Shown: positions 26,651 through 36,745 of the stretch, piece by piece
How the letters are laid out: each line of letters opens with the position of its first letter
How positions within the stretch are numbered: the stretch's first letter is position 1
Origin: JBBDIJ01 sp040880485
Lineage (GTDB): Bacteria > Bacteroidota > Rhodothermia > Balneolales > Balneolaceae
Length of the DNA stretch: 64,000 nucleotides
Direction of reading: 5' to 3'
NCBI GenBank assembly: GCA_040880485.1
Contig: JBBDIJ010000008.1
Location: 62,001 to 126,000, forward strand
Notes under the pieces: model-generated
Databases searched by the model: none
Seen by the model: the letters and a program-made list of their open reading frames with translations, nothing else
Told to the model about the DNA's origin: nothing
Translations under genes and position numbers: made by a program

Positions 26651-27376
26651 ATGAACAGAAGAAATCGATTTATAACACTATTCTCACTGCTGCTGGTATC
26701 ACTGGTCTGTATCGGGATGGTGTTGGCCGAGATGGAGGAGATCCTGGAGGATCGTGAGATCGCACTTGTACGCCGTTATATTCCCAATGCGGTCATCACC
26801 AATGTAGACCAGGAGCTTGTAGAGGTGGGTAAGTCGCTCTTTAGCGGAGATACTCTTGTGACAGATGAGGAGGGCTTCGCCATGATTCTTTTTATGGATC
26901 AGAGCGTAACACGTGTCCGGCCGGAATCACAACTCATCGTTCGCGGAGAGGTGAACCGGGACCGCAGTGCAACGACGAGAATTGATGTGAACGCGGGCGA
27001 AATATTTATGAATGTGAATCGCCAGGCAAACAGCGATGTGGAGGTGGGAACGGCCAGCAGTGTGGCATCTGTAAAGGGGACCACTTTCGGAGCGCGATCG
27101 TCTGGTTACTACTGGGTGGAAGAGGGGGAAGTAGAGGTGATGGCATTAGAATCCGGTCAGATGGTAACCATTACCGAAAATATGTTCGCACAGGTGAATG
27201 AAGACGGAACCGAGGTGACCTCTGGTGCTATCACGGAAGAGGAGAAGCGGGAATTGGGTAGTGGGTACAGTGTTCTCGATACCGATCTGCAGGAGCGGCG
27301 CATGCAGCTTCGATTCCGTGATGCGAACGGCCAGGTGAGAGAGTTTGAGCTTGAACTCTATGAACAGGAAAACTGA
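26651..27376 (+). CDS. FecR-domain protein
   Basis: About 241 residues with an N-terminal membrane or signal segment (residues about 8-24). The FecR domain (about 60-150) is recognised from GDTLVTDEEGFAMILFMDQS, the GEIFMNVN turn and SVASVKGTTFGAR. Here FecR is not next to an iron-transport sigma factor but in a cluster with a CHASE2 cyclase, a pairing often seen in environmental bacteria. ATG 26651 gives the best N-terminus; 26627 is an alternative. Confidence 0.82.
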   Translation: MNRRNRFITLFSLLLVSLVCIGMVLAEMEEILEDREIALVRRYIPNAVITNVDQELVEVGKSLFSGDTLVTDEEGFAMILFMDQSVTRVRPESQLIVRGEVNRDRSATTRIDVNAGEIFMNVNRQANSDVEVGTASSVASVKGTTFGARSSGYYWVEEGEVEVMALESGQMVTITENMFAQVNEDGTEVTSGAITEEEKRELGSGYSVLDTDLQERRMQLRFRDANGQVREFELELYEQEN

Positions 27377-27418
27377 TATAGGGCGGGTTGAACCCGGGCG
27401 AAACCATCGAATGACAGT

Positions 27419-30175
27419 ATGATCAAATCGATCTGGATTCTACTCTTACTTACAGTCTCTTCCGGTTGGTCCACACTTGTTGCCCAGCAAGATAACGTAC
27501 GTCATCAGGCTCCTGTGGCACTGGAGCGATATACAGAACATCTGCTGGAGTTCGATGTGCCAGGAGTGGTTCAGGACCAGGTACTGGAAGCTCTGCTCTT
27601 TACCCGTCCTGCCGACCGCAGCTCTTTTGAGCAGCAGGAGGCTCGTTTCGAAAATGGCCGGGTACGCTTTCCGGTAGAGATCTCGAGCCGCGAAGCGACC
27701 GGAATCGAGTACTACTTTATGCTGCGCCTGACCGACGGTAGCCAGATCACATGGCCCAATGTGAATGAGGATGAAAGCCCGGTGCATGTGACGGTCATCG
27801 ATCCTGAGACAGTAGAGAGGCCTCTTGCCGACTTTATTGACTATACCATTCTGTCGCCCCAGCCGGGCAGGGCTCTTGGAGAGGGGGATGTCCTTATTGC
27901 TGTCGCTCTGTTTTATGATGATGAAGATGTGGAGGACGGTAATTTTCGGATTCTGATTAATGAAGAGGATGTGACAGAGGAGGCGGAAATCTCTCCGTTC
28001 GTCATTAAATACATTCCTGAAGAGTCTTCTGAGGGTGAGAAGAGCGTGATGATTCTCTTTGAGCAGGGTGGCGAGGAGTTTGAAGTCTCGAGCTGGAACT
28101 ACCGGTTTGTTCCAGGGCAGGAGATATCTTTTGGAGAGTATGCGCCGGTTCAGAATCGGCCACCGTCAGGAAGCTTGGAACTGGGAGCCCGAAATCAGGA
28201 GATATCGGGTATGAATAACGACGCGCTGAACGGCAGGCTTCGTATTTCCGGTCAAAGAGGGCATTGGGAGTACTCTCTGAACGGATATATGACCTCCCAG
28301 GAGGACAGGCGTCTGCAGCCCCAGAGCCGCTACAGCTTCGAAATGAGATATGGGCCGTGGCTTGAGCTTCAGATCGGGGATACCTATCCGATGATGAGTG
28401 ACCTTACGATTACCGGCCGCCGGGTTCGGGGGCTCAACTCCAGAGTGAGTCTTTTCGGGGAGCGGCTGGAGGCTCAGTTTATCGTAGGAGATATGAATCG
28501 TGCTATCAACAACATATACAGCCCGATTGAGGTGGAACCTCAGTTTGCTGGCGACCAACAGGTGGGGACGAATTATACATTGGGCTTCGAGGAGGGTGGC
28601 CGGGGAACATTCAGCCAGAAGCTGATCGGAGGGAGACTTGCATTTGGGCACCGGGATCGCTTTCGCTTTGCGATTCATGGATTCAAGGTAGAGGATGACA
28701 CGACATCTATTCTGGTACTTGATGATTTTAACAAGCTTACAGAATTTCAGCCAGAACTGGAGCGAAATCTGACCCTGGGAGATCGTGGTTACCTGACAGA
28801 CAATCCGGACGAACTGATTATAGAGGGTTCCAACCCGAGGCCGAGGGGGAATCTGGTGCTCGGCAGTGAACTCTCCTTCTCGATGGACAACCAGAGAATC
28901 CGGTTCAAATCGGAAGGAGGCATGAGCCTGCTGAATATGGATATCAGCGAAGGGCCACTGAACCAGCAGCGTGCCGAGGAGTTAGGCCTGGATCTGGATG
29001 TCGAGATAGAAAATGTGATCGACCGGCTCTCCTGGCTTATTATTATCAATGAGCAGATGAGTACACTTCCCTTCCGGTTCCAGGAGAATGAAACTGGAGA
29101 TCTGGAGCTGGAGCCCTTCTTTCCCACATCAATACTGGCCAACGACTCCCGACTGCACCTGAACTACTTCGACCATCAGTTGCAGATGCGCTATCAGTGG
29201 GTCGGCCCGGATTACCAGACCCTGGCCAATAGCACTATACGAAGGGATGTGTCGGGTTTCACTGTTATGGATCGATTCCGCCTCTTCGAGAATCGAATTT
29301 ATGTTACGCTCGGGTATGAAGCGCTGCAAAACAATCTGCTCGGTGTTCAGAATGCAACGACTCACACGAATACCATGAGAAGCGGTATTAGCTGGTTTCC
29401 GATCCGGTCTGAACTGCCCAGAATCAGCCTCTCCAGCAGCCTGCGCACAAGGGACAACCAGACCGAACCGTTCAATCCCTGGCTTGACGGCTCCCCGGAG
29501 CAGGTCATCCATGCAGCGATTCGGAACTACCAGATAGCCGGGGAAGATACTCTTACCGCTGCCCGGCCGCGCCTTCGTGAGACCCTCTCGCTGAATGGGT
29601 CGGTTACACAGAATTTCAACCTGTTCGATTTAAGCCACCAGGCGAATGTGAACTATGGAGTCACACAAACAGACGACCGCTACTTCCTGTACGGTGAATC
29701 GGAGAGCCGCAACTTCTCGATACGTCTGACCAGCCGGTTCGATGATTTACCACAGCCATTTCGACTTCGGTTAGGGTACATTATCAACCGCTCTGAGTCG
29801 GGTGGAGGCCTCTCTGATGTGAAAATCCACGGTTTCGATCTGGGTGCAGAGACTTTTCTGATGGAGAATAAGCTGACACTGAACGGTGAGCTCGCCTTTA
29901 CAAGAAACCGGTTCAGTTCTCTTTCTCTGGTCGTGAACGACAACAATAATCCCGATTTCACCGGAGACAATTACTATGTTCCCGCTGATGAGTCGGAACG
30001 TAGCCGGCGACACACCAACGCGTTTATCATACGTGTGAATGCGCAGTACGATTTTACCACCAATCATGCACTGTTGGCCAGCGCAAATCTGACAAATGTG
30101 AGCGATCCACTCGGAAACCTCGGAGCGATGCCGAACGACCGAATTCTCCATCTGCGCTACATCTTCCGGTTCTGA
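27419..30175 (+). CDS. Large outer-membrane beta-barrel-like protein, unknown function
   Basis: 918 residues with a signal peptide (cleavage near residue 22, after VAQ). Residues about 25-240 form a soluble beta-rich part. From about 255 to the end the sequence alternates polar and aromatic residues in many short strands (for example LNGRLRISGQRGHWEYSLNG) and ends in LRYIFRF, a C-terminal aromatic typical of proteins inserted by BamA. It follows FecR within 42 bp and precedes the CHASE2 cyclase, so it probably belongs to the same operon. It is too unlike TonB receptors to name. Confidence 0.7.
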   Translation: MIKSIWILLLLTVSSGWSTLVAQQDNVRHQAPVALERYTEHLLEFDVPGVVQDQVLEALLFTRPADRSSFEQQEARFENGRVRFPVEISSREATGIEYYFMLRLTDGSQITWPNVNEDESPVHVTVIDPETVERPLADFIDYTILSPQPGRALGEGDVLIAVALFYDDEDVEDGNFRILINEEDVTEEAEISPFVIKYIPEESSEGEKSVMILFEQGGEEFEVSSWNYRFVPGQEISFGEYAPVQNRPPSGSLELGARNQEISGMNNDALNGRLRISGQRGHWEYSLNGYMTSQEDRRLQPQSRYSFEMRYGPWLELQIGDTYPMMSDLTITGRRVRGLNSRVSLFGERLEAQFIVGDMNRAINNIYSPIEVEPQFAGDQQVGTNYTLGFEEGGRGTFSQKLIGGRLAFGHRDRFRFAIHGFKVEDDTTSILVLDDFNKLTEFQPELERNLTLGDRGYLTDNPDELIIEGSNPRPRGNLVLGSELSFSMDNQRIRFKSEGGMSLLNMDISEGPLNQQRAEELGLDLDVEIENVIDRLSWLIIINEQMSTLPFRFQENETGDLELEPFFPTSILANDSRLHLNYFDHQLQMRYQWVGPDYQTLANSTIRRDVSGFTVMDRFRLFENRIYVTLGYEALQNNLLGVQNATTHTNTMRSGISWFPIRSELPRISLSSSLRTRDNQTEPFNPWLDGSPEQVIHAAIRNYQIAGEDTLTAARPRLRETLSLNGSVTQNFNLFDLSHQANVNYGVTQTDDRYFLYGESESRNFSIRLTSRFDDLPQPFRLRLGYIINRSESGGGLSDVKIHGFDLGAETFLMENKLTLNGELAFTRNRFSSLSLVVNDNNNPDFTGDNYYVPADESERSRRHTNAFIIRVNAQYDFTTNHALLASANLTNVSDPLGNLGAMPNDRILHLRYIFRF

Positions 30176-30221
30176 CAACGAATCGGGTTGTATTCCTATC
30201 TGAAGTTGGGGAGATTCCACC

Positions 30222-32420
30222 ATGGGTCAGCACTCTGGACTTATAAAGACAATCGGGATTAACGCTCTGCTCACGGTAGCGGTATTCACAGCGGCTCTCG
30301 GATTCGGTTACCTGACGCCGGTTCAGGTAATGGAGCTAAAGATGCGGGACTGGCTCTTCGAGCTTCGTGGAGAGCAGGAGCTGGATCACTCCGATATCGT
30401 CATTGTGGAGATGAGTCAAAGCGCGGATGAAGAGATCCCCTATAAATATCCGTGGCCTACCTCCATCTATGCCAAAATGATAGAGAACCTGAATCGGGCG
30501 GGGGTGAAAGCGATCGGGATTGATGTCATTTATGATCAGCGGGACGTATATGACCTGGCGAACGACACCCTCTTTGCCGAAGCACTGGAGAAGTATGGGA
30601 ATGTGGTGCTTGCGGGCAGTATATCGTCCCGAATCCAGCACGGACGGGACGGTACGGCCAGGGAGCAGCGTACTTTGGTGGGACCCAATGATGTGTTGCG
30701 CGAACGCAGCCCGAATCCGGTGGGGCTGGTGAACATGACAACCGACCCCGATGAGTTTATACGAAACTACTTGCTCTACGCTTCACTGATCGACCAGAAC
30801 TACTACTCACTGGCACTCGAAATGGCCCGGCTTTACTTCGACGTCTCGGAGGAGGAGATCGTGAGAGCGACAGACCATCTGCAGTTTGGCCCTCTTCGGA
30901 TTCCGGTTCGTTACAACACGATCCCGATCAACTACTACGGCGGAGGCCGCTCCATCTCCTACCTGAGCCTGGAGGAGATCATTGACGACCAGGAGTTCGA
31001 TACGCTGACGGAGATGGAGGCGTTCGAAATGAATTTATTTGACGATCCGGAGTATGGCATCCTGCATCAGGGGATCCTGGAAGGGAAGATTGTACTGGTA
31101 GGTGCCACCATGCCGGAGCTTCAGGATCTCCATCCTGTACCGGTGAAGAACGAGGTGGGGGGGGCTTTAATGCCGGGGGTAGAGATTCATGCCCATGCGC
31201 TACAGATGCTTCTGGACCAAAACTTCTTGTGGGTAGTGCCGGACGCCCCACAGGCGGCATTGCTGCTACTTATTTCGCTGTTTATCGTTGTAATGACCCG
31301 GCGCCTTCCTGCGTGGGGCAGCGGCCTGGTCATGTTGCTTACTCTGGCGGGATGGTTGTCGCTCTCTGTTTGGCTCTTTATTGCCCACCAGTTCATCCTC
31401 TATTACCTCGGGCCGGTATTTGCGATTGCAGGTGGTTATGGGGGAATTACGGCCTGGCAGTATGTACAGGAAGAGCGGGAGAAGAGACGGATCAAGCAGA
31501 TGTTCTCTTCCTATGTATCTCCAGAGCTGGTGGATCGGATGGTGGAGTCGGAAGAGGAGTTCCGGCTTGGCGGACGGGAGGCGGAGATCACCGCGTTCTT
31601 TTCTGATGTGGCCAACTTTTCGACTCTCTCCGAGCAGTTGAGCGCCTCCAGCCTGATCCGGTTGATGAATGAGTATCTGGATCGGATGACGGAGATCGTG
31701 ATGGAGGAGGAGGGGACGCTGGACAAGTATATCGGGGATGCATTGATGGCTTTTTACGGTGCACCTGTGGAGGTAGATGAGCACGCATTGAAGGCGTGTC
31801 GCACGGCCATTCGTCAGCAGGAGGCCCTTCAGGAGCTCCGGAAAAGGTGGCAGGAGAGCGATGGAGATCTGCCGGATGATGTGTTGAACCTGCGGATCAG
31901 GATCGGGATCAATACCGGTCGTATGGTGGTAGGAAACATGGGTTCCTCCAGACGCTTCAACTACACCATTCTGGGCGATCAGGTGAATATCGCAGCCCGG
32001 TGTGAGGCGGCCTGCAAGAAGTATGGGATCTATATTATGGTCACCGAGGCGACGCGCGATCGGGTCCTGGAGAGCCCTGGCCACGGGATGGTCTTTCGCT
32101 ATCTGGACCGGATTCGGGTGAAGGGAAGGGTGGAACCGCTGCGAGTTTATGAACTGGCAGGTTTTCGTTCTCTTATGGCGGAGCAGGCGCTCCGTGAGGT
32201 GGATCTATTTGAAAAGGGAGCCCAACACTTCTACAACCGGGAGTGGAACAAGGCGAAGCAGCAATTTCTGCTGGCGGCGGAAACAGAAGAGGCCGTTTCG
32301 GGCAGGTTTTCCGCCACTACATCGCCATCCAGGCTCTATATCCGTCGCTGTGATCATCTGATGGCCAACCCGCCGGGAGAGGAGTGGGACGGAGTATTCG
32401 ACCAGACATCCGATCTCTGA
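30222..32420 (+). CDS. CHASE2-domain class III adenylate/guanylate cyclase
   Basis: 732 residues. An N-terminal TM (about 10-30) leads into an extracytoplasmic CHASE2 sensor (about 40-345), then about three TM helices (345-415) and a class III cyclase domain (about 450-640). Metal-binding Asp residues are in ITAFFSDVANFS and GTLDKYIGDALMAFYG, and the nucleotide loop is NYTILGDQVNIAARCE. The Lys in DKYIGD and the Thr in NYTILG favour ATP as substrate, though this is inference. A C-terminal helical region follows. The cluster with FecR and a barrel suggests envelope sensing coupled to cAMP. Confidence 0.9.
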   Translation: MGQHSGLIKTIGINALLTVAVFTAALGFGYLTPVQVMELKMRDWLFELRGEQELDHSDIVIVEMSQSADEEIPYKYPWPTSIYAKMIENLNRAGVKAIGIDVIYDQRDVYDLANDTLFAEALEKYGNVVLAGSISSRIQHGRDGTAREQRTLVGPNDVLRERSPNPVGLVNMTTDPDEFIRNYLLYASLIDQNYYSLALEMARLYFDVSEEEIVRATDHLQFGPLRIPVRYNTIPINYYGGGRSISYLSLEEIIDDQEFDTLTEMEAFEMNLFDDPEYGILHQGILEGKIVLVGATMPELQDLHPVPVKNEVGGALMPGVEIHAHALQMLLDQNFLWVVPDAPQAALLLLISLFIVVMTRRLPAWGSGLVMLLTLAGWLSLSVWLFIAHQFILYYLGPVFAIAGGYGGITAWQYVQEEREKRRIKQMFSSYVSPELVDRMVESEEEFRLGGREAEITAFFSDVANFSTLSEQLSASSLIRLMNEYLDRMTEIVMEEEGTLDKYIGDALMAFYGAPVEVDEHALKACRTAIRQQEALQELRKRWQESDGDLPDDVLNLRIRIGINTGRMVVGNMGSSRRFNYTILGDQVNIAARCEAACKKYGIYIMVTEATRDRVLESPGHGMVFRYLDRIRVKGRVEPLRVYELAGFRSLMAEQALREVDLFEKGAQHFYNREWNKAKQQFLLAAETEEAVSGRFSATTSPSRLYIRRCDHLMANPPGEEWDGVFDQTSDL

Positions 32421-32467
32421 CATTTCGGAATGCCTTGCAGGGATCGAAAAAAGTGTAACGAAAACAG

Positions 32468-32498
32468 TTTATTTCATCGGGCCTGATCCGTATCTTTC
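32468..32498 (+). promoter_or_regulatory. Candidate promoter of SRP RNA
   Basis: TATCTTTC at 32491-32498 is one base from TAnnTTTG, with TTT at 32468-32470 in the -33 position. The predicted start falls at about 32505, the 5' end of the SRP RNA stem. Confidence 0.4.
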
Positions 32499-32504
32499 CT
32501 CTTC

Positions 32505-32603
32505 GGGGCAAGTTCCATACAGCCAGCTCCCTTCGAACTCCGTCAGGGCCGGAAGGCAGCAGCGGTAGAAGGTCGTAGCGGTGTGATATGGGTAGCTTGC
32601 CCT
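32505..32603 (+). ncRNA. ffs: Signal recognition particle RNA (4.5S, small bacterial type)
   Basis: Contains the SRP domain IV signature GGCCGGAAGGCAGCAGCGG around 32547-32566, with the asymmetric loop and GGAA tetraloop. The ends pair (GGGCAAG at 32506-32512 with CTTGCCC at 32596-32602), giving a hairpin of about 99 nt, and a run of seven T follows at 32603-32609. The RNA pairs with Ffh to target membrane proteins. It fills most of the 354-bp gap between the cyclase and the next gene; the remaining bases to 32774 show nothing I can name. Confidence 0.95.
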
Positions 32604-32774
32604 TTTTTTATACCCCTCTTTCATCCCACCTGTCCAGCGATCCATATCCTACTCTATTTTACATCTTTTTAAGCCTCTTACAAGTATATAAAACGATTTA
32701 AGGTTACTATTTCAGGGTGAATCGGAACAGGCCCTGCCATCGGCAGAGTGCCCGAAGAATGGTGGCACCCACTC

Positions 32775-33923
32775 GTGAAAGAGCGAAACTTTTATTCTCG
32801 TAATCGATACTTCCGGTGGATCTTGCCAGGCTGGTATTTCCTGCTATTCTGGACAGGGTGTTCAGATGAGTCGCGCCAATCAAACTCCACTCCGGGAGCA
32901 GACCTGGAAGCACAGGGGGTGCCTTCACTACCGCTTCATCGTGATGCCGTTTTTTCACTTGAGGGCACAGATGAGGGCGCAGAAACCATCGAAAATCCGG
33001 CCGGCGTCGCGCTGTCGGAAAGCGGCCGGCTCTTTATTGCCGACCGGGGTTGGGGACAACAGACGGTGCACATCTTCGATCCGGACGGCTCCCATCTTGG
33101 GGTTCTGGGCCGTGAGGAGCTGGATCCCACGTCCTGGATTCGTCATATTCAGGTGGTCGGAGACCAACTCTATCTGTATGATAATGAGAGGCTTGAGTTG
33201 ATGGTCTACTCTGTCGATACATTTGAAAAAACGGGATCGGTTCAACCCGATATCCATTACCGGGAACCGAACAACAGAGCGGTGAACCGCCGGCCTGCAC
33301 GATTGATCGCCCGAAGTGACGGCCGGTTTCTGGCAACCTATGAAGAGCCTCTGCGTGTTCGTGACCCGAACCAGCAACTCCAGTTTCGAAATCCCTATCG
33401 AAGCCTATTCTACCTGATGCATGCAGACGGTACGCTGGATGATTCATCCGAGCCTCTGCTTCAGATACGGGGAGAGCGAATGACGGCTTTTGATGTCCAT
33501 TTCGGCACCTTCGGGATCGAGCGCCCGACAACGGCAATTCCGTATCTGGCACTGGCAACCGGTGACCGGATGGTTCTGGCCGATCCAGGGAGCCGTGAGG
33601 TGCAAATCTTTACTCCGGAGGGGGAAGCAGAGCTGGCGTTCAAATGGCCGGAAGGTTACGAAGAGGCGGCTGGCCTGCTGACGGACGATGAGGGGAAGAT
33701 ATGGATGGGGATGAGAGTTGGAGAGGGGAGAACAGACTGGATCCGTTTCAGTGAAAAAGGAGAGGCTCTGGCTGTCGCCACTATGGAGCACTCGAAGTGG
33801 CAGGGTGGCGGACTCGCTACTCGAGGACTTCTCGCTATATTTGGCGGTGCGTTTTACATATATGAAGAGGAGAGACCGGGACGTGGAGCGGTTGTGCGTT
33901 ATCTGTTCGGCAAACCCTCCTGA
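32775..33923 (+). CDS. Lipoprotein with six-bladed beta-propeller fold
   Basis: About 382 residues with a short N-terminal TM/signal (PGWYFLLFWTGC, lipobox Cys about residue 29). The mature part has repeated propeller-blade segments such as NPAGVALSESGRLFIADRG, VHIFDPDGSHLGVLG and VLADPGSREVQIFTPEGE, as in NHL/6-bladed TolB-like proteins common in Bacteroidota. GTG 32775 or GTG 32748 may be the start. Convergent with ypdA. Ligand unknown. Confidence 0.72.
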   Translation: MKERNFYSRNRYFRWILPGWYFLLFWTGCSDESRQSNSTPGADLEAQGVPSLPLHRDAVFSLEGTDEGAETIENPAGVALSESGRLFIADRGWGQQTVHIFDPDGSHLGVLGREELDPTSWIRHIQVVGDQLYLYDNERLELMVYSVDTFEKTGSVQPDIHYREPNNRAVNRRPARLIARSDGRFLATYEEPLRVRDPNQQLQFRNPYRSLFYLMHADGTLDDSSEPLLQIRGERMTAFDVHFGTFGIERPTTAIPYLALATGDRMVLADPGSREVQIFTPEGEAELAFKWPEGYEEAAGLLTDDEGKIWMGMRVGEGRTDWIRFSEKGEALAVATMEHSKWQGGGLATRGLLAIFGGAFYIYEEERPGRGAVVRYLFGKPS

Positions 33924-33942
33924 ACCCTGCGGTACAGGCTGT

Positions 33943-34902
33943 TCAGCCATCCATGCTATTCAGGATGTCATCTGAGATATGTTCGGCGTGCACCCGTGTA
34001 TTCTCTATAAAAAGGCTGGTCGTATCCATACCCCCGCACACCACACCTGCAACATAGAGCCCCTTGCGGTTGGTCTCAAGCGTCTCTGTATTGTAAACAG
34101 GCATTCGCACATGATCGTCAGAGAGCTCAATTCCCAATCGTTCCATCAGTTCAAAATGGGGCTGATACCCCGTCATGGCCAGCACGACGTCGTTTTCGAT
34201 GGTTACAGGGCCATTTGGAGTCTGCAGATCCACCTCATTTTCACGAATCTCTTTGACCTCCGTATTGAAGTAACCCTTTATCGATCCCTCTGATAACCGG
34301 TTCTCGATGTCGGGCTTTACCCAGTATTTAATGGTCTTCTTTATACTTTCGTCACGAACCGCCATGGTCACCTCCGCACCACACCGCCACGTTTCGAGGG
34401 CCACATCCACTCCGGAGTTCCCGGCGCCCACCACCAGAACTTTTTGCCAGGCGTAAGGGTGTGGCTCATTGTAGTAGTGCCGCACTTTGGGCAGCTCCTC
34501 TCCGGGAACGCCCATGAGTTTCGGCTTACCGTAAAAACCGGTGGCCAGCACCACCTTGCTGCTTGGATATTCGTTTTTGGAAGTCCGTACAGTAAACCGG
34601 CCATCCCTGCCATCCAGAGCCGTCACCTCCTCATATAGACGGATGGGCAGTTGGTAGTGCTCTGCAACTCTTCTGTAGTACTCCAGGGCTTCGGAACGCG
34701 TAGGTTTGTGCCCGTGCGAGATGAACGGTATTCCTCCAATTTCCAGCTTGTCGGAGGTGGAGAAAAAAGTCATGTTCACCGGGTAGTTACAGAGGGACTG
34801 AACCAGGCAGCCCCGCTCGATAATCCGGAACGGGATGTTACGTTTTTTGAGTTCAATGCCTGTAGCCAGGCCAATTGGGCCGGCACCGATGATGGTCACC
34901 AT
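33943..34902 (-). CDS. ypdA: YpdA-family bacillithiol disulfide reductase
   Basis: FAD/NADPH-dependent oxidoreductase of 319 residues. The N-terminal FAD motif is VTIIGAGPIGLATGIE, the NADPH motif VLVVGAGNSGVDVALE (about 166-181), and the C-terminal segment GLYVAGVVCGGMDTTSLF is typical of YpdA/Bdr proteins that reduce bacillithiol disulfide. This implies that the organism uses bacillithiol, as many Bacteroidota relatives do. Last gene of the leftward run starting at the TPR gene. Confidence 0.88.
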   Translation of the reverse strand: MVTIIGAGPIGLATGIELKKRNIPFRIIERGCLVQSLCNYPVNMTFFSTSDKLEIGGIPFISHGHKPTRSEALEYYRRVAEHYQLPIRLYEEVTALDGRDGRFTVRTSKNEYPSSKVVLATGFYGKPKLMGVPGEELPKVRHYYNEPHPYAWQKVLVVGAGNSGVDVALETWRCGAEVTMAVRDESIKKTIKYWVKPDIENRLSEGSIKGYFNTEVKEIRENEVDLQTPNGPVTIENDVVLAMTGYQPHFELMERLGIELSDDHVRMPVYNTETLETNRKGLYVAGVVCGGMDTTSLFIENTRVHAEHISDDILNSMDG

Positions 34903-34951
34903 CTCTGTCTATTGGTTCGTGGTTGCGATTGGCTGCAGGGTTGAACCCGAT

Positions 34952-35371
34952 TCAGGAATTCCGGTTCTGCATCTCCTGCAATTTTTCAAGGTAAACAACT
35001 TTATCCAGCTTGCCGCTCCGTTCACCATAGTAACATCCGAGCCCTGCGGCTATTGCGACAACGGCGATCGGGACCAGCGTATATCTTCCAAGCTGATCGT
35101 CCACCAGAAGAATCCATGCAGTGGGAGGTAAGAAGATCAGCACAGCCAACAGATAGTGGGATGGAATGGTATCGAACGATTTGCGCGTGTAGCGTTTCGA
35201 TACGTAGTAACTGAAATTGATGTAGATAAAACCGAATGCGAGCAGGGCCACCAGGCCGATCCATCCCGGGTCGTTCAGGTAACCGAGGAATCGCCCGGTA
35301 AAGACAATGATGGCCAGTGAAATCATCACGGCCCAGGTGGCATAGGCGAATAGTCTTGCGCCGTTATTCAT
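34952..35371 (-). CDS. Small membrane protein, unknown function
   Basis: 139 residues with four hydrophobic segments (about 9-27, 36-55, 70-88, 94-112) and a charged C-terminal tail (KLDKVVYLEKLQEMQNRNS). No family recognised. It lies between the EnvC-like gene and ypdA on the same strand with gaps of about 50 bp, so it may be co-transcribed. Confidence 0.7.
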   Translation of the reverse strand: MNNGARLFAYATWAVMISLAIIVFTGRFLGYLNDPGWIGLVALLAFGFIYINFSYYVSKRYTRKSFDTIPSHYLLAVLIFLPPTAWILLVDDQLGRYTLVPIAVVAIAAGLGCYYGERSGKLDKVVYLEKLQEMQNRNS

Positions 35372-35419
35372 GGTTGAACAGGTTTTAAGAGTGAGAAAGA
35401 TCGGGTTGAACCGGCCATG

Positions 35420-36745
35420 TTACGGAGTCTGGCTCTGTATCCAGGATTCCGGGTTCAGATTTTCGGTCCGGTCCGTGATCATGAAAAAGAGAACCTCGCC
35501 TCGCATAGAATTGTCGTCTCCGGACTGGCCGATGACATCCCCTGCGGAGAGGACACTTCCCCTTGAGACAAAGATGTCGCTAAGGTTGCCGTAGACGGTA
35601 AAATAGCGCCCATGTCGAACGAGAACGATGTCTCCGAAGGCCGTGGTAGGCTGTATGCCGGTTACATACCCTTCGCTGACAACCCGTACCGGAGATCGGG
35701 AAGGAACAGCGATATCGATGCCCGGATTCTCTGTCCGTGTATTGAAAACGGGGTGAACCCGCACACCGAAACGTTCGGTGATAGTACCACCTTCCACCGG
35801 CCAGGGGAGCTGCCCCCTACGGTCGGTAAAGGACGTTTCATAAGCGGACAACTCCTCATCGCTCACCGGTGTAGCCCGAGGCCCGGCCCTTGAGTATCGC
35901 TCTACAGCTGCTTCCCGTTCGTCGTCGTCTTCAATCTGCTGCGCTTCGGCCAACCTGCGCAAGCGCTCCTCCTCGGCAAGTCGTACCTCCTCCTCTTCAT
36001 CGATAAGAGAAGCCAGCAGGTCGTTCAGCTGTGCCCGCTCCTCCTCATGCGCCTGAAGCATGCTCTCCGTGCTCTGTACTTCCTGCTGGAGCTTGTCTAT
36101 ACTTTGTTTCTGCTCCTCCTCCCGGGAAGCCATCTCCTCCGTTTCGGCACGAATCTCCTCCAGTACAGACTGGTTACGTTGTCGTGTCTCCTCCAGATCC
36201 TGGTGTGCGAGTTCATACTCCTGCTGAGCAGTGCGAATACGATGCGCCTGTTGCGAGCGGTGTTCGTCGAATTTGTTGAGGTAGTAGGACCGGATCAGAA
36301 GCTGATTAATCGATTCTGACGTCAATATGAGTGCCAGTTCTGTTGCCCGCCCATGTTTGTAGAGGTAGATGAGTGTATCCCTGTATTGGTTAATGATTGC
36401 TTCCAGCTCCTTCTCCAGCTCTTCAATGTTCTCTGAGACCAGCTCCATCTCCTGAACGGTCTGCCGCTGCTCCTCCTGCAACTGACGGATTTTCTCGTCC
36501 TGGAGGGCCAGCACACGGTTCAACTCTTCATACTGCCGGAACAGTTCGTCGTACTCCCTGGTCTCTGCCTCGATCCGTTCCTGATAGGCCCGGATCTGCT
36601 GTTCGAGTGTCTGTATTTCGGTACGGGTCGCCTCCTGACGTTCAGAGAGTTCGGTTCTGCGCTGCTCAAATTCCGACTGTGCCTGCAGCGGAGCGGCCAC
36701 GGCTGTGAGCCAGAACAGAAGAAGCGTCAGTGTTGGTTTCATCAT
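35420..36745 (-). CDS. EnvC-like murein hydrolase activator with degenerate LytM domain
   Basis: 441 residues: a signal peptide (about 1-22), a very long coiled coil (about 25-270, rich in Glu/Gln/Arg) and a C-terminal M23/LytM fold (about 315-440) starting LPWPVEGGTITERFGVRVHP. The metal ligands of active LytM enzymes are missing: the H-x3-D position reads ENPGID and the H-x-H position reads GEVLFFMI. This matches EnvC/NlpD-type activators that switch on amidases rather than cut the wall themselves. It overlaps the DUF4292 gene by 4 nt. Confidence 0.88.
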   Translation of the reverse strand: MMKPTLTLLLFWLTAVAAPLQAQSEFEQRRTELSERQEATRTEIQTLEQQIRAYQERIEAETREYDELFRQYEELNRVLALQDEKIRQLQEEQRQTVQEMELVSENIEELEKELEAIINQYRDTLIYLYKHGRATELALILTSESINQLLIRSYYLNKFDEHRSQQAHRIRTAQQEYELAHQDLEETRQRNQSVLEEIRAETEEMASREEEQKQSIDKLQQEVQSTESMLQAHEEERAQLNDLLASLIDEEEEVRLAEEERLRRLAEAQQIEDDDEREAAVERYSRAGPRATPVSDEELSAYETSFTDRRGQLPWPVEGGTITERFGVRVHPVFNTRTENPGIDIAVPSRSPVRVVSEGYVTGIQPTTAFGDIVLVRHGRYFTVYGNLSDIFVSRGSVLSAGDVIGQSGDDNSMRGEVLFFMITDRTENLNPESWIQSQTP

